NCBI RefSeq assembly: GCF_029223255.1
Contig: NZ_JARHUC010000004.1
Span: forward strand, 668,161-732,160
Source of the DNA: Albimonas marina
GTDB taxonomy: Bacteria; Pseudomonadota; Alphaproteobacteria; Rhodobacterales; Rhodobacteraceae
Length of the DNA: 64,000 bases
Reading direction: 5' to 3'
The translations under genes and the position numbers were made by a program. Positions 43,784 to 53,515 of the stretch are shown here, one piece after another. How positions within the stretch are numbered: position 1 is the stretch's first letter; each line of letters opens with the position of its first letter. The notes under the pieces are model-generated. The model was not told where the DNA came from, ran no database searches, and saw only the letters and a program-made list of their open reading frames with translations.

Positions 43784-44650
43784 ATGCGCCGGGACCCCGC
43801 TGCGGGCGTTCCTGCGCGAGCCGTTGGTGCATTTCCTGGCGGCGGGGCGATCCTCTTCGCCGCCTGGTACCGGCTCGCGCCCGCGGGCCCGGTCGAGGAT
43901 CGCCAGGTCATCGTGCTCGACCAGGCCGCCTCGACCACCTGACGACCCTGCAGCGCGCCCGGTGGCGGCGCGACCCCGCCCCGCCGACGTCGCCGCCACC
44001 GTCGAGCGTTCCTGCGCCAGGAAGTCTTTCGTCGCCAGGCGCTGGCGATGGGCCTCGACCTGGACGACGAGATCATCCGCACCCGCCTCGCCCAGAAGAT
44101 GGACGCGGTGGCGAGCGACCTGGGCGCCCTATTGCGGCCCTCGACGGAGGACCAGTGCGCGCCCTCCATGCCGAGCGGGCGGACCTCTTCACCCTGCCGC
44201 CGGTCTTCGCCTTCCAGCAGGTCCTCCACCTGCCTTCCAAGGCCGACGACGCCCGCCTCGCCGCCCTGCGCGCGGGCGAGGCGCCGCCGCCCGACCGGCG
44301 CAACAAGCTCTCGCTGCCCAACGCCTGGGCGACACCCCTGCGCAGCCGCTCGAAAACGCCTTCGGGCGGGGCTTCGCCGAACCCCTCTCCGAGATGCCGG
44401 TGGGCGAAGGGACGGGCCCGGTCCGCTCCGGCCTCGGCCTGCACCTGGTGCGGGTGAGCGAACGCCAGCCCGCCCGCCTCGCCCCGTTCGAGGAGGTCCG
44501 CGAGCCGGTCGACCGCCGGTGCGGCTGCTACGCCGGGTTCGAGGCCCAGGACGGCATGTTCCGGGAGCTGCTGGCGAAATACGACCTGCGCATCAAGGCG
44601 CAGGGCGTGCCCGAGCCGACGAGCCGCGCGTTCGCGCAGCCACGGCCCCT
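43784..44650 (+). pseudogene. PpiC-type peptidyl-prolyl isomerase relic
   Basis: Pieces in different frames match the intact gene at 51049: FLREPLVHFL and ILFAAWYRLAP (membrane anchor), MGLDLDDEIIRTRLAQKMDAVASDL (compare LGLDRDDAAVRQRLAQKMRFVLESV), then LPPVFAFQQVLHLPSKADDARLAALRAGE and GEGTGPVRSGLGLHLVRVSER (parvulin end). Several frameshifts break it. It keeps its place between the DUF3604 and HupE relics. Confidence 0.75.
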
Positions 44651-44653
44651 CGC

Positions 44654-45715
44654 ATGGAGGCTTCCAGCCGCGCCAGCCCCGCCCCGACCCCGAAGCGCCT
44701 GGCCCCGGCCCCGGCCGTGGCCCTGTCGCGGGTCCCCCCCCCCGACGCGCCATGTGCTCGCGCCCCTCCTGCTCCTGGCCGCCGCCAGCCCGGTCCAGGC
44801 GCATGAGATCCGCCCCGCCTACCTGCAGATCGAGGAACGCGCCCCCGGCCGCTACGACCTGCTGTGGAAGGCCCCGACCCGCGACGGCCCGGTCTCCGCG
44901 ATCCGTCCCGCCTTCACCCTGATCCCTATGCCGGGTGAGCGCGTCGTCGACGGCTTCGCCCTGTTCCGTCACGCCCTCGACGGCGACGCCCCGCCGCGAG
45001 GGACCAGCCTGCGCATCGAGGGACTGGAGAGCGCCGCGCTCGAGGCGCTGGTCAACCGCTCGCTTCTCGACGACGCCCGCCATGGCGTCCTGCTCGAGCC
45101 GAGCGCCCCCGCAGTCGAGTTCCAACGCGCGCCCTCGCCCTTCCAGGCCGCCGCGACCAGCACCTGCCTGGGCGTCGAGCGCATCCTCGCCGGCATCGAC
45201 CACCTCGCTTTCGTCGCCGCCCTGCCGCTGGCGGTGCGCGGCTGGTCGATGCCGCTGAAGACGGTCACCGCCTTCACAGCCGCGTATTCCGTCACCCTGG
45301 CGCTGGCGAGCCTCGGCTACGTCTCCCTGTCGCCGCCCCCGGTCGAGACCCTGATCGCCCTCTCGATCCTGGTCTTGGCCGTGGAGGCGATCCACCTGCG
45401 CCAGGGCCGCCCCAGCCTCGCCTCCCGCCACCCCTGGGCGATCGCCTTCGCCTCCGGCCTCCTCCACGGCTTCGGCTCCGCCGGCACCCTGCGGGAGATC
45501 GGCCTTCCTCAGGGCGACGTCCCCTTGGCGCTGCTGTGCTTCAAATTCGGCGTCGAGCTTGGCCAGCTCGCCTTCGTCGCCGCGATCCTGGCCACCCTCG
45601 CGGCGCTTCGCCGCCTCACTCCGTCCCCGCCGCCGCGCCTCGCTTCGCCGCCTACGCCATCGGCGCGATGGCCGCGTTCCGGGTCATCGAGTGGCTAGGC
45701 GCCCTGTTCGCCTGA
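44654..45715 (+). pseudogene. HupE/UreJ-type membrane protein relic
   Basis: Most of the protein reads in one frame from about 44740 (LLLLAAASPVQAHEIRPAYLQIEERAPGRYDLLW, GVERILAGIDHLAFVAAL, HPWAIAFASGLLHGFGSAGTLREIGLPQGDVPLALL), close to the intact copy at 50048. The signal-peptide start (ATG 44654) is in another frame. Near 45615 the frame shifts again; the original end (FAAYAIGAMAAFRVIEWLGALFA) can still be read to the stop at 45713-45715. Two frameshifts make it a pseudogene, and the least decayed of the three. Confidence 0.75.
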
Positions 45716-46166
45716 GGGACGCGGCTCGCCTATACGACCGTCGCGCCCGGTCCCGCCGTCGTGGATCTCTGGCCCGCCCGTCGAGTCGAGGGATTGCTCG
45801 TCAAGGGCATGCGCGATCTTGAGGGCGGGGCCGAAGCGGACGTCCTCCGAGCAAGTCGACGAAGTCCGCGGTTGGCCGATCAGGAACCTGCCGGCGGACG
45901 ATGCCGCGGAGAGCCTTTCGGCAGGCGATCGGATCCACATCTCCGATTTCCGCCCCTGCCGGCGAGCGGGAGCGGTCGGTGCGGGGGCCTGTACGCGGCA
46001 CCGTCAGGATGCGGCGGGTCGTCCCGATTCCCGAGGCCGCTCGCGCGTCGCCTCCCTTCGGCCTCGCGTCCTCGCGCAGCTATGGGCGACGGGGCGGGCC
46101 CCGAATGCGCCGGCAAGTTTTCCAACGGCGGAATTGGGTTGTGCGCGGTTTGAAATGCGGACGGCG
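45716..46166. other. No recognisable gene
   Basis: About 450 bases between the HupE relic and the dead IS3 element. Short frames exist on both strands but none resembles a family I can name. The composition is less GC-rich than the flanking metabolic genes, which fits decayed DNA. Confidence 0.5.
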
Positions 46167-47349
46167 TCAGGCCGCCATTAGCTCCATGTTGGCCGGCGAG
46201 CGGCAACCTGTCGCGGCATGCCGCCGCCGAGAATTGCTGAAGCTCTCGATGCAAACGAAGACGTCGCAGCGTGCCTCGGTTCTGGCGGCGAAAATGCGAT
46301 GGCGGATGCGCTCGAGGTCGAGAATGTGAACGACGTTCTCCATCGGCGCGTTATCGATGCCGTTCACTTGAATGGCGTGGGCCCTGCGGCTGCATGGTGA
46401 TAAGAGGGATGCGCCCGTTGCGTCCCAGACGCCCCAGTCGCAATGACGAACGAGCCTTGGCGCAGGTTGGTGTGTTTCGACGGCCGCCTCCAGCGCCTCG
46501 AACGCGATGCAGGAGTTCAGCGTGTCGCGCGCCGCTCCGCCGACGACCTTGCGGTCAGGCCTGTCGATCCGCGCCGCGAGGTGAAGCTGACCATGGTTCC
46601 CGCGGGGCCGCGCAAGCCCCGCGAGTGCCTGCCGACGCCGGGGCGCGCATAGGTCGGCTCGACGAGCCAGCGCTGGTTCGGCCTCGGCACGGTGAAGCTA
46701 CGGCGAAAACGGTTCGGCGCGATCGGGTGGCCCTGGCGACTGTCGGTCATGCGCACCCTCGGGGCATGACCATGGGTCCGCGCGGTCACGCCCTGCGTAT
46801 CAGTCGCGCGATCCGGTGGCGGCCGACAGATCTTTCGTGCGCGCGCAAGCGCGCGGGCATGCGTGGTTCGTCATAGATCGCTCGGCTCGCGGCATGGAGC
46901 GCCCGGGTCTCCGCCAGCAACCCTCGGTTCGCAACGGCGCGCCTGCTCTCAGGCAGGTGCCGCAAGGACTGGCAGCCGCTTGGCGACGCGCCCAGCACCT
47001 GGCAATGCATGCGGACAGGCCAGACGCCACGATTCTCATCGCCCAACCGGTGCTTCGCCGGCTGGCCGCTCCGACGACGAGCGCGGCGTTTTCTAGGATG
47101 GCGACCTCCATCCGCGCCTGCGATAACTGCCGTTGCAGAGGCGTGTCCGCCGCGGTCGGGTCCGCCGAAGACGGGACCTGCATCGCGGGCCGCCGTGCAG
47201 ACCGGGTTCGAGAACGGAATCCCCTCTCACCGCAACACCGTCTCGTGACGACCCAGGTCCTCGGCCTCGGGCAAGAGCGGTTGGCTTTCGAGCGCACGCT
47301 CGACGGCCTGCCGCTTGAAGCGCTCGAGGAAATGGCGGCGCTTCTTCAT
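46167..47349 (-). mobile_element. Decayed IS3-family insertion sequence
   Basis: OrfA begins at 47349 (MKKRRHFLERFKRQAVERALESQ) and stops at 47227. A later frame has the end of OrfA (LQRQLSQARMEVAILENAALV). OrfB pieces follow: APNRFRRSFTVPRPNQRWLVEPTYA near 46670-46730 (compare NRQFTVPAPNRVWVGDITYI) and ICIESFSNSRRRHAATGCRSPANMEL-like DVFVCIESFSNSRRRHAATG near 46190-46260 (compare YIEVFYNRRRRHSALGYRSP). Frameshifts, and loss of most DDE-domain spacing, show it is inactive. Terminal inverted repeats were not found with confidence. Confidence 0.75.
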
Positions 47350-47492
47350 CTCCAAAGGGCACTTCTTCGTTAGCTCCAAGGCAGTGGCATGGATGTCGAC
47401 CGAACCGTCAGCAGGCCGGCTCCACCCATCCCGGCGGCGAGACGGTCGAGTGGGACGTCGGCGGCGACCCGGCCGTAATCGACGGGACCGAC

Positions 47493-49598
47493 TTGCTGTC
47501 GGCCGCCCGGCGGACGGCGGCAGTAGCGCTGCTCGCGAGGCGCTGGGGCCCGCCGCACGGCCGGAATGACTACCCCATGGCGTTGCATGGCATGCTGCTG
47601 CGGGAGGGTTGGGACGTGGAGGCGGTCGCCGCCTTGGTGCACGCGGTCAGCGTCGCGGCTGGCGGCGCCCCCGAGCTCGGCGCCAGGCTCGCCGAAGCGA
47701 AGGACGCGGCTGCGCGCCTCGTGCGGGGCGACGTCCCGGTGTTCGGCTTCAACACGCTCGCCGACCTCATGGGCGAGCCGGTCGTTAAGCAGGCGCTTGC
47801 CTGGCTGGACATCGCGGCGCTCGGGAGCAGCGTCTCTCGCGGCGGGGCCACCGGGGCCGCCGGGGCCGCCGGCCTGCCCAGGGGCTTCGTGCTGCGCAAG
47901 AGCGGGATATTCCGGCTCGACAAGGACGAGAAAGGCGAAGAGCAGCCGCGGTTCCTGTGCTCGCCGGTGAAGGTCGTCGCGTTGAGCTGCGATGCCCATG
48001 GCGGCAATTGGGGGCGCGTCCTCGAGATCACGGACCCTGACGGCAGTGTTCACAGGTGGAATCCGCCGGCCCGTCCGTTCGCCGGCGACGGGACCGCGCT
48101 GCGAGAGGAATTGATGTCGGTGGGCTTCGAACTCGAGTCCTCGCCGAAGGGCCGGTCGGCTCTCAACACCCTTCTGCAGAGGTGGAAACCTTCCCGCAGG
48201 GCTCTGGTCGTGGAGCGCATGGGCTGGGTCGACGACGCGTGCGACGCCTTCGTTCTCGGCGGCGACCGGGCGCTCGGCAGGCGTGACGTGATCCGACGGC
48301 ACGAAAGCGACGCCGACGCCGCCCAGGCCATGACCAGCCGAGGGGGCCTCTCCGATTGGGACGGGTCGATCGGGGAGCGCCGCCTTGGCGATCCCGCGGT
48401 GATGTTCGGCGTCCTGGTCGCGCTCTCGGGCCCGTTGCTCGAGTTGCTGAACGTGCCCGGCGGCGGCTTCCACCTGCGCGGCGCCTCCAGCCGCGGCAAG
48501 ACCACGATTCAGAAAGTCGCGGCGTCCGTCTGGGGGTCTGCGGACTTCATCCAGACATGGCGGGCCACGGCGAACGGCCTCGAGGGCGTCGCGTCGGTCT
48601 GCAACGGCACGCTCCTGGTTCTGGACGAGCTCGGGGAGGTGCACGGCCGCGAGGCAGGCGCAGCCGCTTGCATGCTGGCCAACGGCAGGGGAAAGGTGCG
48701 CGCCAACAAGAATGGCACGGCCCGCAGGCAGGCGACCTGGAGGCTGAACTTCCTGTCGTCGGGCGAGCAGAGCCTCGAGCGCAAGGTCGCGGAGGCCGGC
48801 GGCAAGACGTATGCCGGTCGGCATGTCCGCTTCCTTGACCTGCCGATCGACGATCGGGCGCATGGCGTCTTCGACGATCTGCACGGCGATGCGGACGGCG
48901 GGGCCGTCGCCAACAGGCTGAATGACCTGACCGCCGAAAGCTGCGGGGCGGCCGGCCCTGCGTTCGTGGAAGCGATCATCGCCGACCCGGACGCCGCGCG
49001 CAGGTTCTGCCGCGAGCGGATGGAGCGCTTTCGCCTGCTGGCAATCGAACGGGTCGGGCTCGACGGCATGGATGCCCAGGTCTCCCGCGCGCTCGACCGG
49101 TTCGCCCTGATCTTCGCCGCCGGCAGCTTCGCCGTCGCCAGAGGGATCGTCGGGTGGACCGAAGAGGCCGTCGAGGGAGCCGTCCTCACCGTGTTCCGAG
49201 TCTGGCTGGAGGGCAGGGGCGGTCGCGAGAGCCACGAGATGCAGGAGATCGTGGAGCAGCTTTCCAAGGTCATCGAGCGGTACGGTTCGTCGCGCTTCGT
49301 CGCCATCGGTCAAGCCGCGGGTCGCCTCAATCCGTCGCCCGTGCGGGACATGGCCGGTTGGTTCGATGGCGCGAGCTGCTACGTGAAGCCGGCGATCTGG
49401 AAAGAGGAGACAATGCGCGGACTGGATCCCCAGCGCGCGGCGCGGCGCCTGGCCGATCTCGGCGTCATCCGCCGCGATGCCGACGGTCGACTGACGACGA
49501 AAGCGCCCCGAGTGAACGGCGAGCGCCCCCGGGTCTACGCTGTGCACGCGACGGCACTCCGTGCGATCATCGAGGGCGAGGAGGGCGGGGACCTCTAG
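47493..49598 (+). CDS. DUF927 primase/helicase-like protein, 5'-truncated
   Basis: A 701-aa remainder of a mobile-element replication protein. The C-terminal DUF927 ATPase region has Walker A (LRGASSRGKTTIQKVAASVWGS) and Walker B (GTLLVLDELGEV), followed by FLSSGEQSLERK, where sensor residues are expected; a winged-helix-like end follows. The coding frame stays open upstream to about 47380 (ETVEWDVGGDPAVIDGTDLL) without a good start, right up to the IS3 relic, so the N-terminal primase part has probably been lost to the insertion. Such proteins occur in phages, plasmids and integrative elements. Confidence 0.82.
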   Translation: MLSAARRTAAVALLARRWGPPHGRNDYPMALHGMLLREGWDVEAVAALVHAVSVAAGGAPELGARLAEAKDAAARLVRGDVPVFGFNTLADLMGEPVVKQALAWLDIAALGSSVSRGGATGAAGAAGLPRGFVLRKSGIFRLDKDEKGEEQPRFLCSPVKVVALSCDAHGGNWGRVLEITDPDGSVHRWNPPARPFAGDGTALREELMSVGFELESSPKGRSALNTLLQRWKPSRRALVVERMGWVDDACDAFVLGGDRALGRRDVIRRHESDADAAQAMTSRGGLSDWDGSIGERRLGDPAVMFGVLVALSGPLLELLNVPGGGFHLRGASSRGKTTIQKVAASVWGSADFIQTWRATANGLEGVASVCNGTLLVLDELGEVHGREAGAAACMLANGRGKVRANKNGTARRQATWRLNFLSSGEQSLERKVAEAGGKTYAGRHVRFLDLPIDDRAHGVFDDLHGDADGGAVANRLNDLTAESCGAAGPAFVEAIIADPDAARRFCRERMERFRLLAIERVGLDGMDAQVSRALDRFALIFAAGSFAVARGIVGWTEEAVEGAVLTVFRVWLEGRGGRESHEMQEIVEQLSKVIERYGSSRFVAIGQAAGRLNPSPVRDMAGWFDGASCYVKPAIWKEETMRGLDPQRAARRLADLGVIRRDADGRLTTKAPRVNGERPRVYAVHATALRAIIEGEEGGDL

Positions 49599-50047
49599 GC
49601 GGGCGGCGGGGCTCTGGATCCAGCCGTAGGGGCGGAGACGTCCGGGGCCTTTCCTGTCGCAGGGGTTGGCCCCGGCGGCCCCGTTGGCCCCACCTGCGAA
49701 TGAAGACTTGGGGATACCGCCGTGGGACACGCCACCGCACTCTTTCTGAGGTGTGCGCGAACCAGGGCATCCAAGGCTAGGACTCGCGTCGTCGCTCCGC
49801 CGCCCGGTGACAAGAGGGGATCCGCTCGACGCGGCCAAGACACTTTCGGCCCAAAACCGACATTCAAATGGCTCCAATCAAATGTCTGCTTCCCGCTCGA
49901 CGCCGATATACGGCAGCGAGGCGCCCTCCGCGGCCCGTCGCAGAAACCTGGGCCTGGGCCTCGAGACGTCCGCATCGAACGAAGCGAGAGGTCCGGCGCT
50001 TCAGCGTCCGGTCCGAAGGTCTCCGGCTCTGGCGCGCAGGGCGTCCC
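49599..50047. other. No recognisable gene
   Basis: About 450 bases between the DUF927 gene and the end of the intact HupE/UreJ gene. Short frames on both strands have no family resemblance. No strong hairpin or promoter was seen. Confidence 0.5.
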
Positions 50048-51052
50048 TCAGGCGAGCATCGCGCCGAGCCGCTCGATGGTCCAGTAGGCGGCGAGGGTCC
50101 CGGTCGCGTAGGCGGCCAGACGCCGGGTCGCGGCGGGGAGAGGGACCAGGCGGGTCAGGAGGCGCAGGGCGGTCAGGACCGCGGCGATGAAGGCCAGCTG
50201 GCCGAGTTCTACGCCGAGGTTGAAACCGAGCAGCGCCAGGGGGACGTCGCCCCGCGGCAGGCCAATCTCGCGCAGGGCGCCCGCGAAGCCCAGACCGTGC
50301 AGGAGACCGAAGGCGGCGGCGACCGCCCAGGGGTGGCGCGCGGTCAGCCGCAGGCCGCGGCCGGGCGGACGGGCGAGCTCCGCCGCCAGCACCGCGATGG
50401 AGAGCGCGATCGACGCCTCGACCGGAGGGGCGGGCACGATCAGCCAGCCCAGCGTCGCCGCCGCGAGCGACAGGCTGTGGCCGAGCGTGAAGGCCGTGAT
50501 CGCCGCGGCCAGCGGACGAAGCCGTCGCACCAGCAGCAGAAGCGCGGCGACGAACAGCAGGTGGTCGAACCCCTCGAGGATGTGTTCGAACCCCAGGCGG
50601 CCGTAGTCGAGCAGCAGCGCGGCCGGCCCCCTCGGCGGCGGCGGCGAAAAGGCGGGCGCGTCGGGCGTCAGCCGATCGCTCTGCACCGCGCCGCCGGGGG
50701 CAAGGATATAGCGGACCAGAACATCGGTGCGGGTCGCCTCGAGCCCCTCGATACGGATCTCGCCGCCGGCGATGCCGTGCGGACATCGGGCGATCCAGCC
50801 CGAAACGAAGGCCCGCCCGTCGCTGACGGGCGGCGGTCCGCGCCGCGGGACGCAGCCCTCGGGAAGCAGGGCTTCGATGGGCATCGGGCGGCCCTGGACC
50901 TCCGGCCGACGCCAGGTCGCGCGCCACTCCTGCCCGGCGAGGGGGGTCAGCTCCAGAAAGCCGGGCTCCAGCGCGTGGGACTGGGCGGGCAGCGGCGACA
51001 GAGCCGCCAACGCGCCCAGCGCCAGGAGGAGGATCGAAAGCAGGCGTCTCAT
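50048..51052 (-). CDS. HupE/UreJ-type membrane protein
   Basis: A 334-aa protein with a signal peptide (MRRLLSILLLALGALAALSPLPAQSHA), a periplasmic domain of about 130 residues, then about six membrane segments of the HupE/UreJ_2 type. Family motifs are GFEHILEGFDHLLFVAALLLL, TAFTLGHSLSLAAATLG and RHPWAVAAAFGLLHGLGFAGALREIGLP, with histidines and acids inside membrane helices as in nickel/cobalt permeases. It is the last gene of the intact cassette and overlaps the PpiC stop by four bases (ATGA). A metal-transport role is family inference only. Confidence 0.88.
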   Translation of the reverse strand: MRRLLSILLLALGALAALSPLPAQSHALEPGFLELTPLAGQEWRATWRRPEVQGRPMPIEALLPEGCVPRRGPPPVSDGRAFVSGWIARCPHGIAGGEIRIEGLEATRTDVLVRYILAPGGAVQSDRLTPDAPAFSPPPPRGPAALLLDYGRLGFEHILEGFDHLLFVAALLLLVRRLRPLAAAITAFTLGHSLSLAAATLGWLIVPAPPVEASIALSIAVLAAELARPPGRGLRLTARHPWAVAAAFGLLHGLGFAGALREIGLPRGDVPLALLGFNLGVELGQLAFIAAVLTALRLLTRLVPLPAATRRLAAYATGTLAAYWTIERLGAMLA

Positions 51053-51954
51053 CGGTTCGCCGCCGCCGCGTCGAGGTCCGGCAGGATGACCTCGTAGCGG
51101 GCCTTCAGCGCCTCGATGCGGGCCTGCGCCATCTGTTCGCGCAGCGCGGCGCGCCAGTCGCGCGCGACCGCCTCGCGGATCTCGTCCAGCGGAGGGAGGC
51201 CTCCGGGAGTGGAGACGACGATGCGGACGGCATGGACGCCGTAGGCGCTCTGCACCGGGCCCTGCCATTCGCCCGGGGGCAGCGCCGCCAGCCGGGCGAA
51301 GAAATCGGGGCCGAAGGTGCGGTCGACGACCTCCGGCGGACTGGGCGGCATCGCCGCCGGCAACAGGGACCGTGCGCCGAGCGTCTCGGGCGCGGCTCCC
51401 TCGCGCAGGCGGGAAAGGGCGGCGTCGGCGTCTCCGGCGTCGTCCAGCCGCACCTGCTCGAAGGCGATGAGAGGCGGGCGGAGGAACCGGTCGGGATTCT
51501 CGGCGAGATGGGCGCGCAGGTCGGCGTCGCTCGGCTCGTGCTCCGCCACGCTCTCCAGCACGAAGCGCATCTTCTGGGCCAGGCGCTGGCGCACGGCCGC
51601 GTCGTCCCGGTCGAGCCCCAGGGCGCGGGCCTCGCGCACCAGCACCTCTTCGGAGACGTGCCGATCGACCAGCGCGGCGAGCTCGTCGGCTGCAGGAGGG
51701 CGGCCCCAGGTCGCCTCGAAGGTCGCGGCGAGGCGCGCCGCGTCGGCGGTCGTCACTTCCAGCCGGTCGGCCGCCGCCGGGGGCGGGGCGTCGTCCAGAA
51801 CGGCGAAGAGCGCGAAGATCCCGGCTCCGAGCACGACGAAGTGCAGCAAAGGCTCGCCCAGGACGGCGCGCAGGATCGCGCCCCCCCTCCGCCCTGTCCC
51901 GCGGGCGGCCGCGTCGTCGTCAGAACGCAATGGAGACCCCCGCGACCGGGCCAT
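51049..51954 (-). CDS. Membrane-anchored PpiC/parvulin-type peptidyl-prolyl isomerase
   Basis: A 301-aa protein with one N-terminal membrane segment (LLHFVVLGAGIFALFAVL), a SurA-like chaperone part (EEVLVREARALGLDRDDAAVRQRLAQKMRFVLESV) and a C-terminal parvulin-like domain (FGPDFFARLAALPPGEWQGPVQSAYGVHAVRI). It would fold a periplasmic or outer-membrane client. It starts 35 bases inside the barrel gene and ends overlapping the HupE gene, so the three are tightly linked; the neighbouring barrel and membrane protein are likely clients. Confidence 0.87.
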   Translation of the reverse strand: MARSRGSPLRSDDDAAARGTGRRGGAILRAVLGEPLLHFVVLGAGIFALFAVLDDAPPPAAADRLEVTTADAARLAATFEATWGRPPAADELAALVDRHVSEEVLVREARALGLDRDDAAVRQRLAQKMRFVLESVAEHEPSDADLRAHLAENPDRFLRPPLIAFEQVRLDDAGDADAALSRLREGAAPETLGARSLLPAAMPPSPPEVVDRTFGPDFFARLAALPPGEWQGPVQSAYGVHAVRIVVSTPGGLPPLDEIREAVARDWRAALREQMAQARIEALKARYEVILPDLDAAAANR

Positions 51955-52723
51955 GGACGCCGACCGAGACGTCGCGGCCGTCGATCTCCTTGTCGATGGT
52001 CATCGACCGCCAGCCGGCGCGCAGCGACCAGGACTCCCCGACCCGCCAGCCGAGGCCGGCGTAGATCTGCCAGCTGGGGCTCGAGGCGCCGCCGATGCCG
52101 AAGCCGCCGACGTCGCCGAAGGCGTCGAACCCGAGCCGCTCGGTCAGCGGGACGTGAAGGCGCAGGCCCGCCACCGGGTCGACCCAGCCGTCCGAGGACG
52201 AGAAGGCGCGGTTGCGCGCGGCGGCCGCCGCGACCAGGCGCGTGTCGAAATCGAGGTCGATGTAGCGCAGCCCGGCCGCCGCATCGAGGCGGATCGAGGG
52301 CGTGTCGACCAGCGCGTAGCCGACGTAGCCCGAGACGACCAGCAGCGTGGTGTCGACCTCCGCCCGGCTGAACAGCACGCCGAAGGGCGTCGGCTCGCTT
52401 CCGCCGAGGGCGCTGTAGTTGATGTCGGCCAGCAGGCTCCAGCGGTTCCTGCGGGCCTCGACGGCCGCGAAGCCGGCGAAGTCGAGCGCATCCCAGACGT
52501 CGCCGAAGTCCAGGCTGGTCTCGACCTTGCCGCGCCGGGTCTCCACGCTGGAGTCCAGCGCCGAGAACCAGCCGTAAACCGTGGCGCGGTAGGTCCATTC
52601 GTCCGACTGCGCGGCGGCGCTTCCCGGCCCGAACAGGGTCGCCAGAAGCGCCAAGCCCGCAACGAAGGCGCGGCGGCGCGGCCGGGATGCGGGCGGGGAA
52701 TTCGGAATGCGGAAGAGAGTCAT
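51920..52723 (-). CDS. Outer-membrane beta-barrel protein
   Basis: A 267-aa exported protein with a signal peptide (RAFVAGLALLATLFGPGSAAAQ) and alternating amphipathic strands (DEWTYRATVYGWFSALD, NRWSLLADINYSALGG, WQIYAGLGWRVGESWSLRAGWRSM). It ends in phenylalanine (VAGVSIAF), as barrels assembled by BAM do. The specific family is not recognised. The decayed cassette has no matching gene between its DUF3604 and PpiC relics. Confidence 0.75.
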   Translation of the reverse strand: MTLFRIPNSPPASRPRRRAFVAGLALLATLFGPGSAAAQSDEWTYRATVYGWFSALDSSVETRRGKVETSLDFGDVWDALDFAGFAAVEARRNRWSLLADINYSALGGSEPTPFGVLFSRAEVDTTLLVVSGYVGYALVDTPSIRLDAAAGLRYIDLDFDTRLVAAAAARNRAFSSSDGWVDPVAGLRLHVPLTERLGFDAFGDVGGFGIGGASSPSWQIYAGLGWRVGESWSLRAGWRSMTIDKEIDGRDVSVGVHGPVAGVSIAF

Positions 52724-52807
52724 CGGGATCGCCCATACTGATCGGCCGAAGGCTCTGGCGGCCGGAGGGGCGGGGCGACGGCCGTCGCCGCCCCGCGTGG
52801 AGACGGC

Positions 52808-53386
52808 TCAGTTCTGGCCGATGGTGGAGATGGCGACCGTGGCGACCATGTCGATCACCACCTCGTCCCCGCGCGAGAGGCTGCGGGCGAAGGCGCGGTT
52901 CTCGGCCTTCTCGACCGTGATCGTATGGACCTCGCCGTCGGCGTCGCGGTAGCGCACCGTGTCGCCGGGGGCGGTGACCTCGACGACCTCGACGATCTGC
53001 CGGGTCGCCAGCAGGCCGTCGCGGGCCGGGCGGCCTTCGCGCTGGCCCACGACCGTGGCGACAAGCGCGGCCGCGTCCATCTCCTCGGGCGAGGCGAGGC
53101 GCGCGACGGCGCGGTCCACCACCACCACCTGCACCAGATCGCCGGCCGACACCTCGTCCAGCGGTCCCGCGGCGGGGTCGACGGTGACGGCCATGCGCTC
53201 GCCGTCGTCCGCGACCAGCACCGCCTGGCGGGTCGCGCGATCGATCGACTCGACCGAGGCGACGCTCTCGGAGACGGTGGTCGATCGGGCTTCGGTCGCC
53301 ACGGGCGCGCCGCTGCAGCCGGCCAGCAGGACGGCCCCCAGCAGCAGGGCGGCGCTCCATCCGGCGGAACGGGTCGTGCGGATCAT
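52808..53386 (-). CDS. Lipoprotein of unknown function
   Basis: A 192-aa protein with a lipobox (GAVLLAGCSG), so it is anchored to a membrane by a lipidated cysteine. The mature part consists of short strands (ATRQAVLVADDGERMAVTVDP, AGDLVQVVVVDRAVARL, DTVRYRDADGEVHTITV), resembling small beta-barrel OB/SH3-like folds, possibly two repeats. The family is not recognised. It lies between the DUF3604 and barrel genes and is absent from the decayed cassette. Confidence 0.75.
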   Translation of the reverse strand: MIRTTRSAGWSAALLLGAVLLAGCSGAPVATEARSTTVSESVASVESIDRATRQAVLVADDGERMAVTVDPAAGPLDEVSAGDLVQVVVVDRAVARLASPEEMDAAALVATVVGQREGRPARDGLLATRQIVEVVEVTAPGDTVRYRDADGEVHTITVEKAENRAFARSLSRGDEVVIDMVATVAISTIGQN

Positions 53387-53515
53387 TCTGGAAAATCTCC
53401 TGGCGGCCGGGCCCGAGGCGCGCGGTCTTGCGGAAGCCGAGGCGGGTCGAGCGCTCGGGCGAAGACGGGGACGGAGGGGGGACCGACGCGCACAGAGCGC
53501 GCGCGCCGGGGGCGT

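Noticed and set aside
47840..47875. Collagen-like Gly/Ala/Thr triplets (GATGAAGAAG) in the DUF927 protein
   Set aside because: Too short for a collagen-like domain; more likely a flexible linker.
47370..49877. 835-codon frame on the - strand opposite the DUF927 gene
   Set aside because: The + strand has the Walker motifs and coherent protein features; the - strand frame is low-complexity and unrecognisable.
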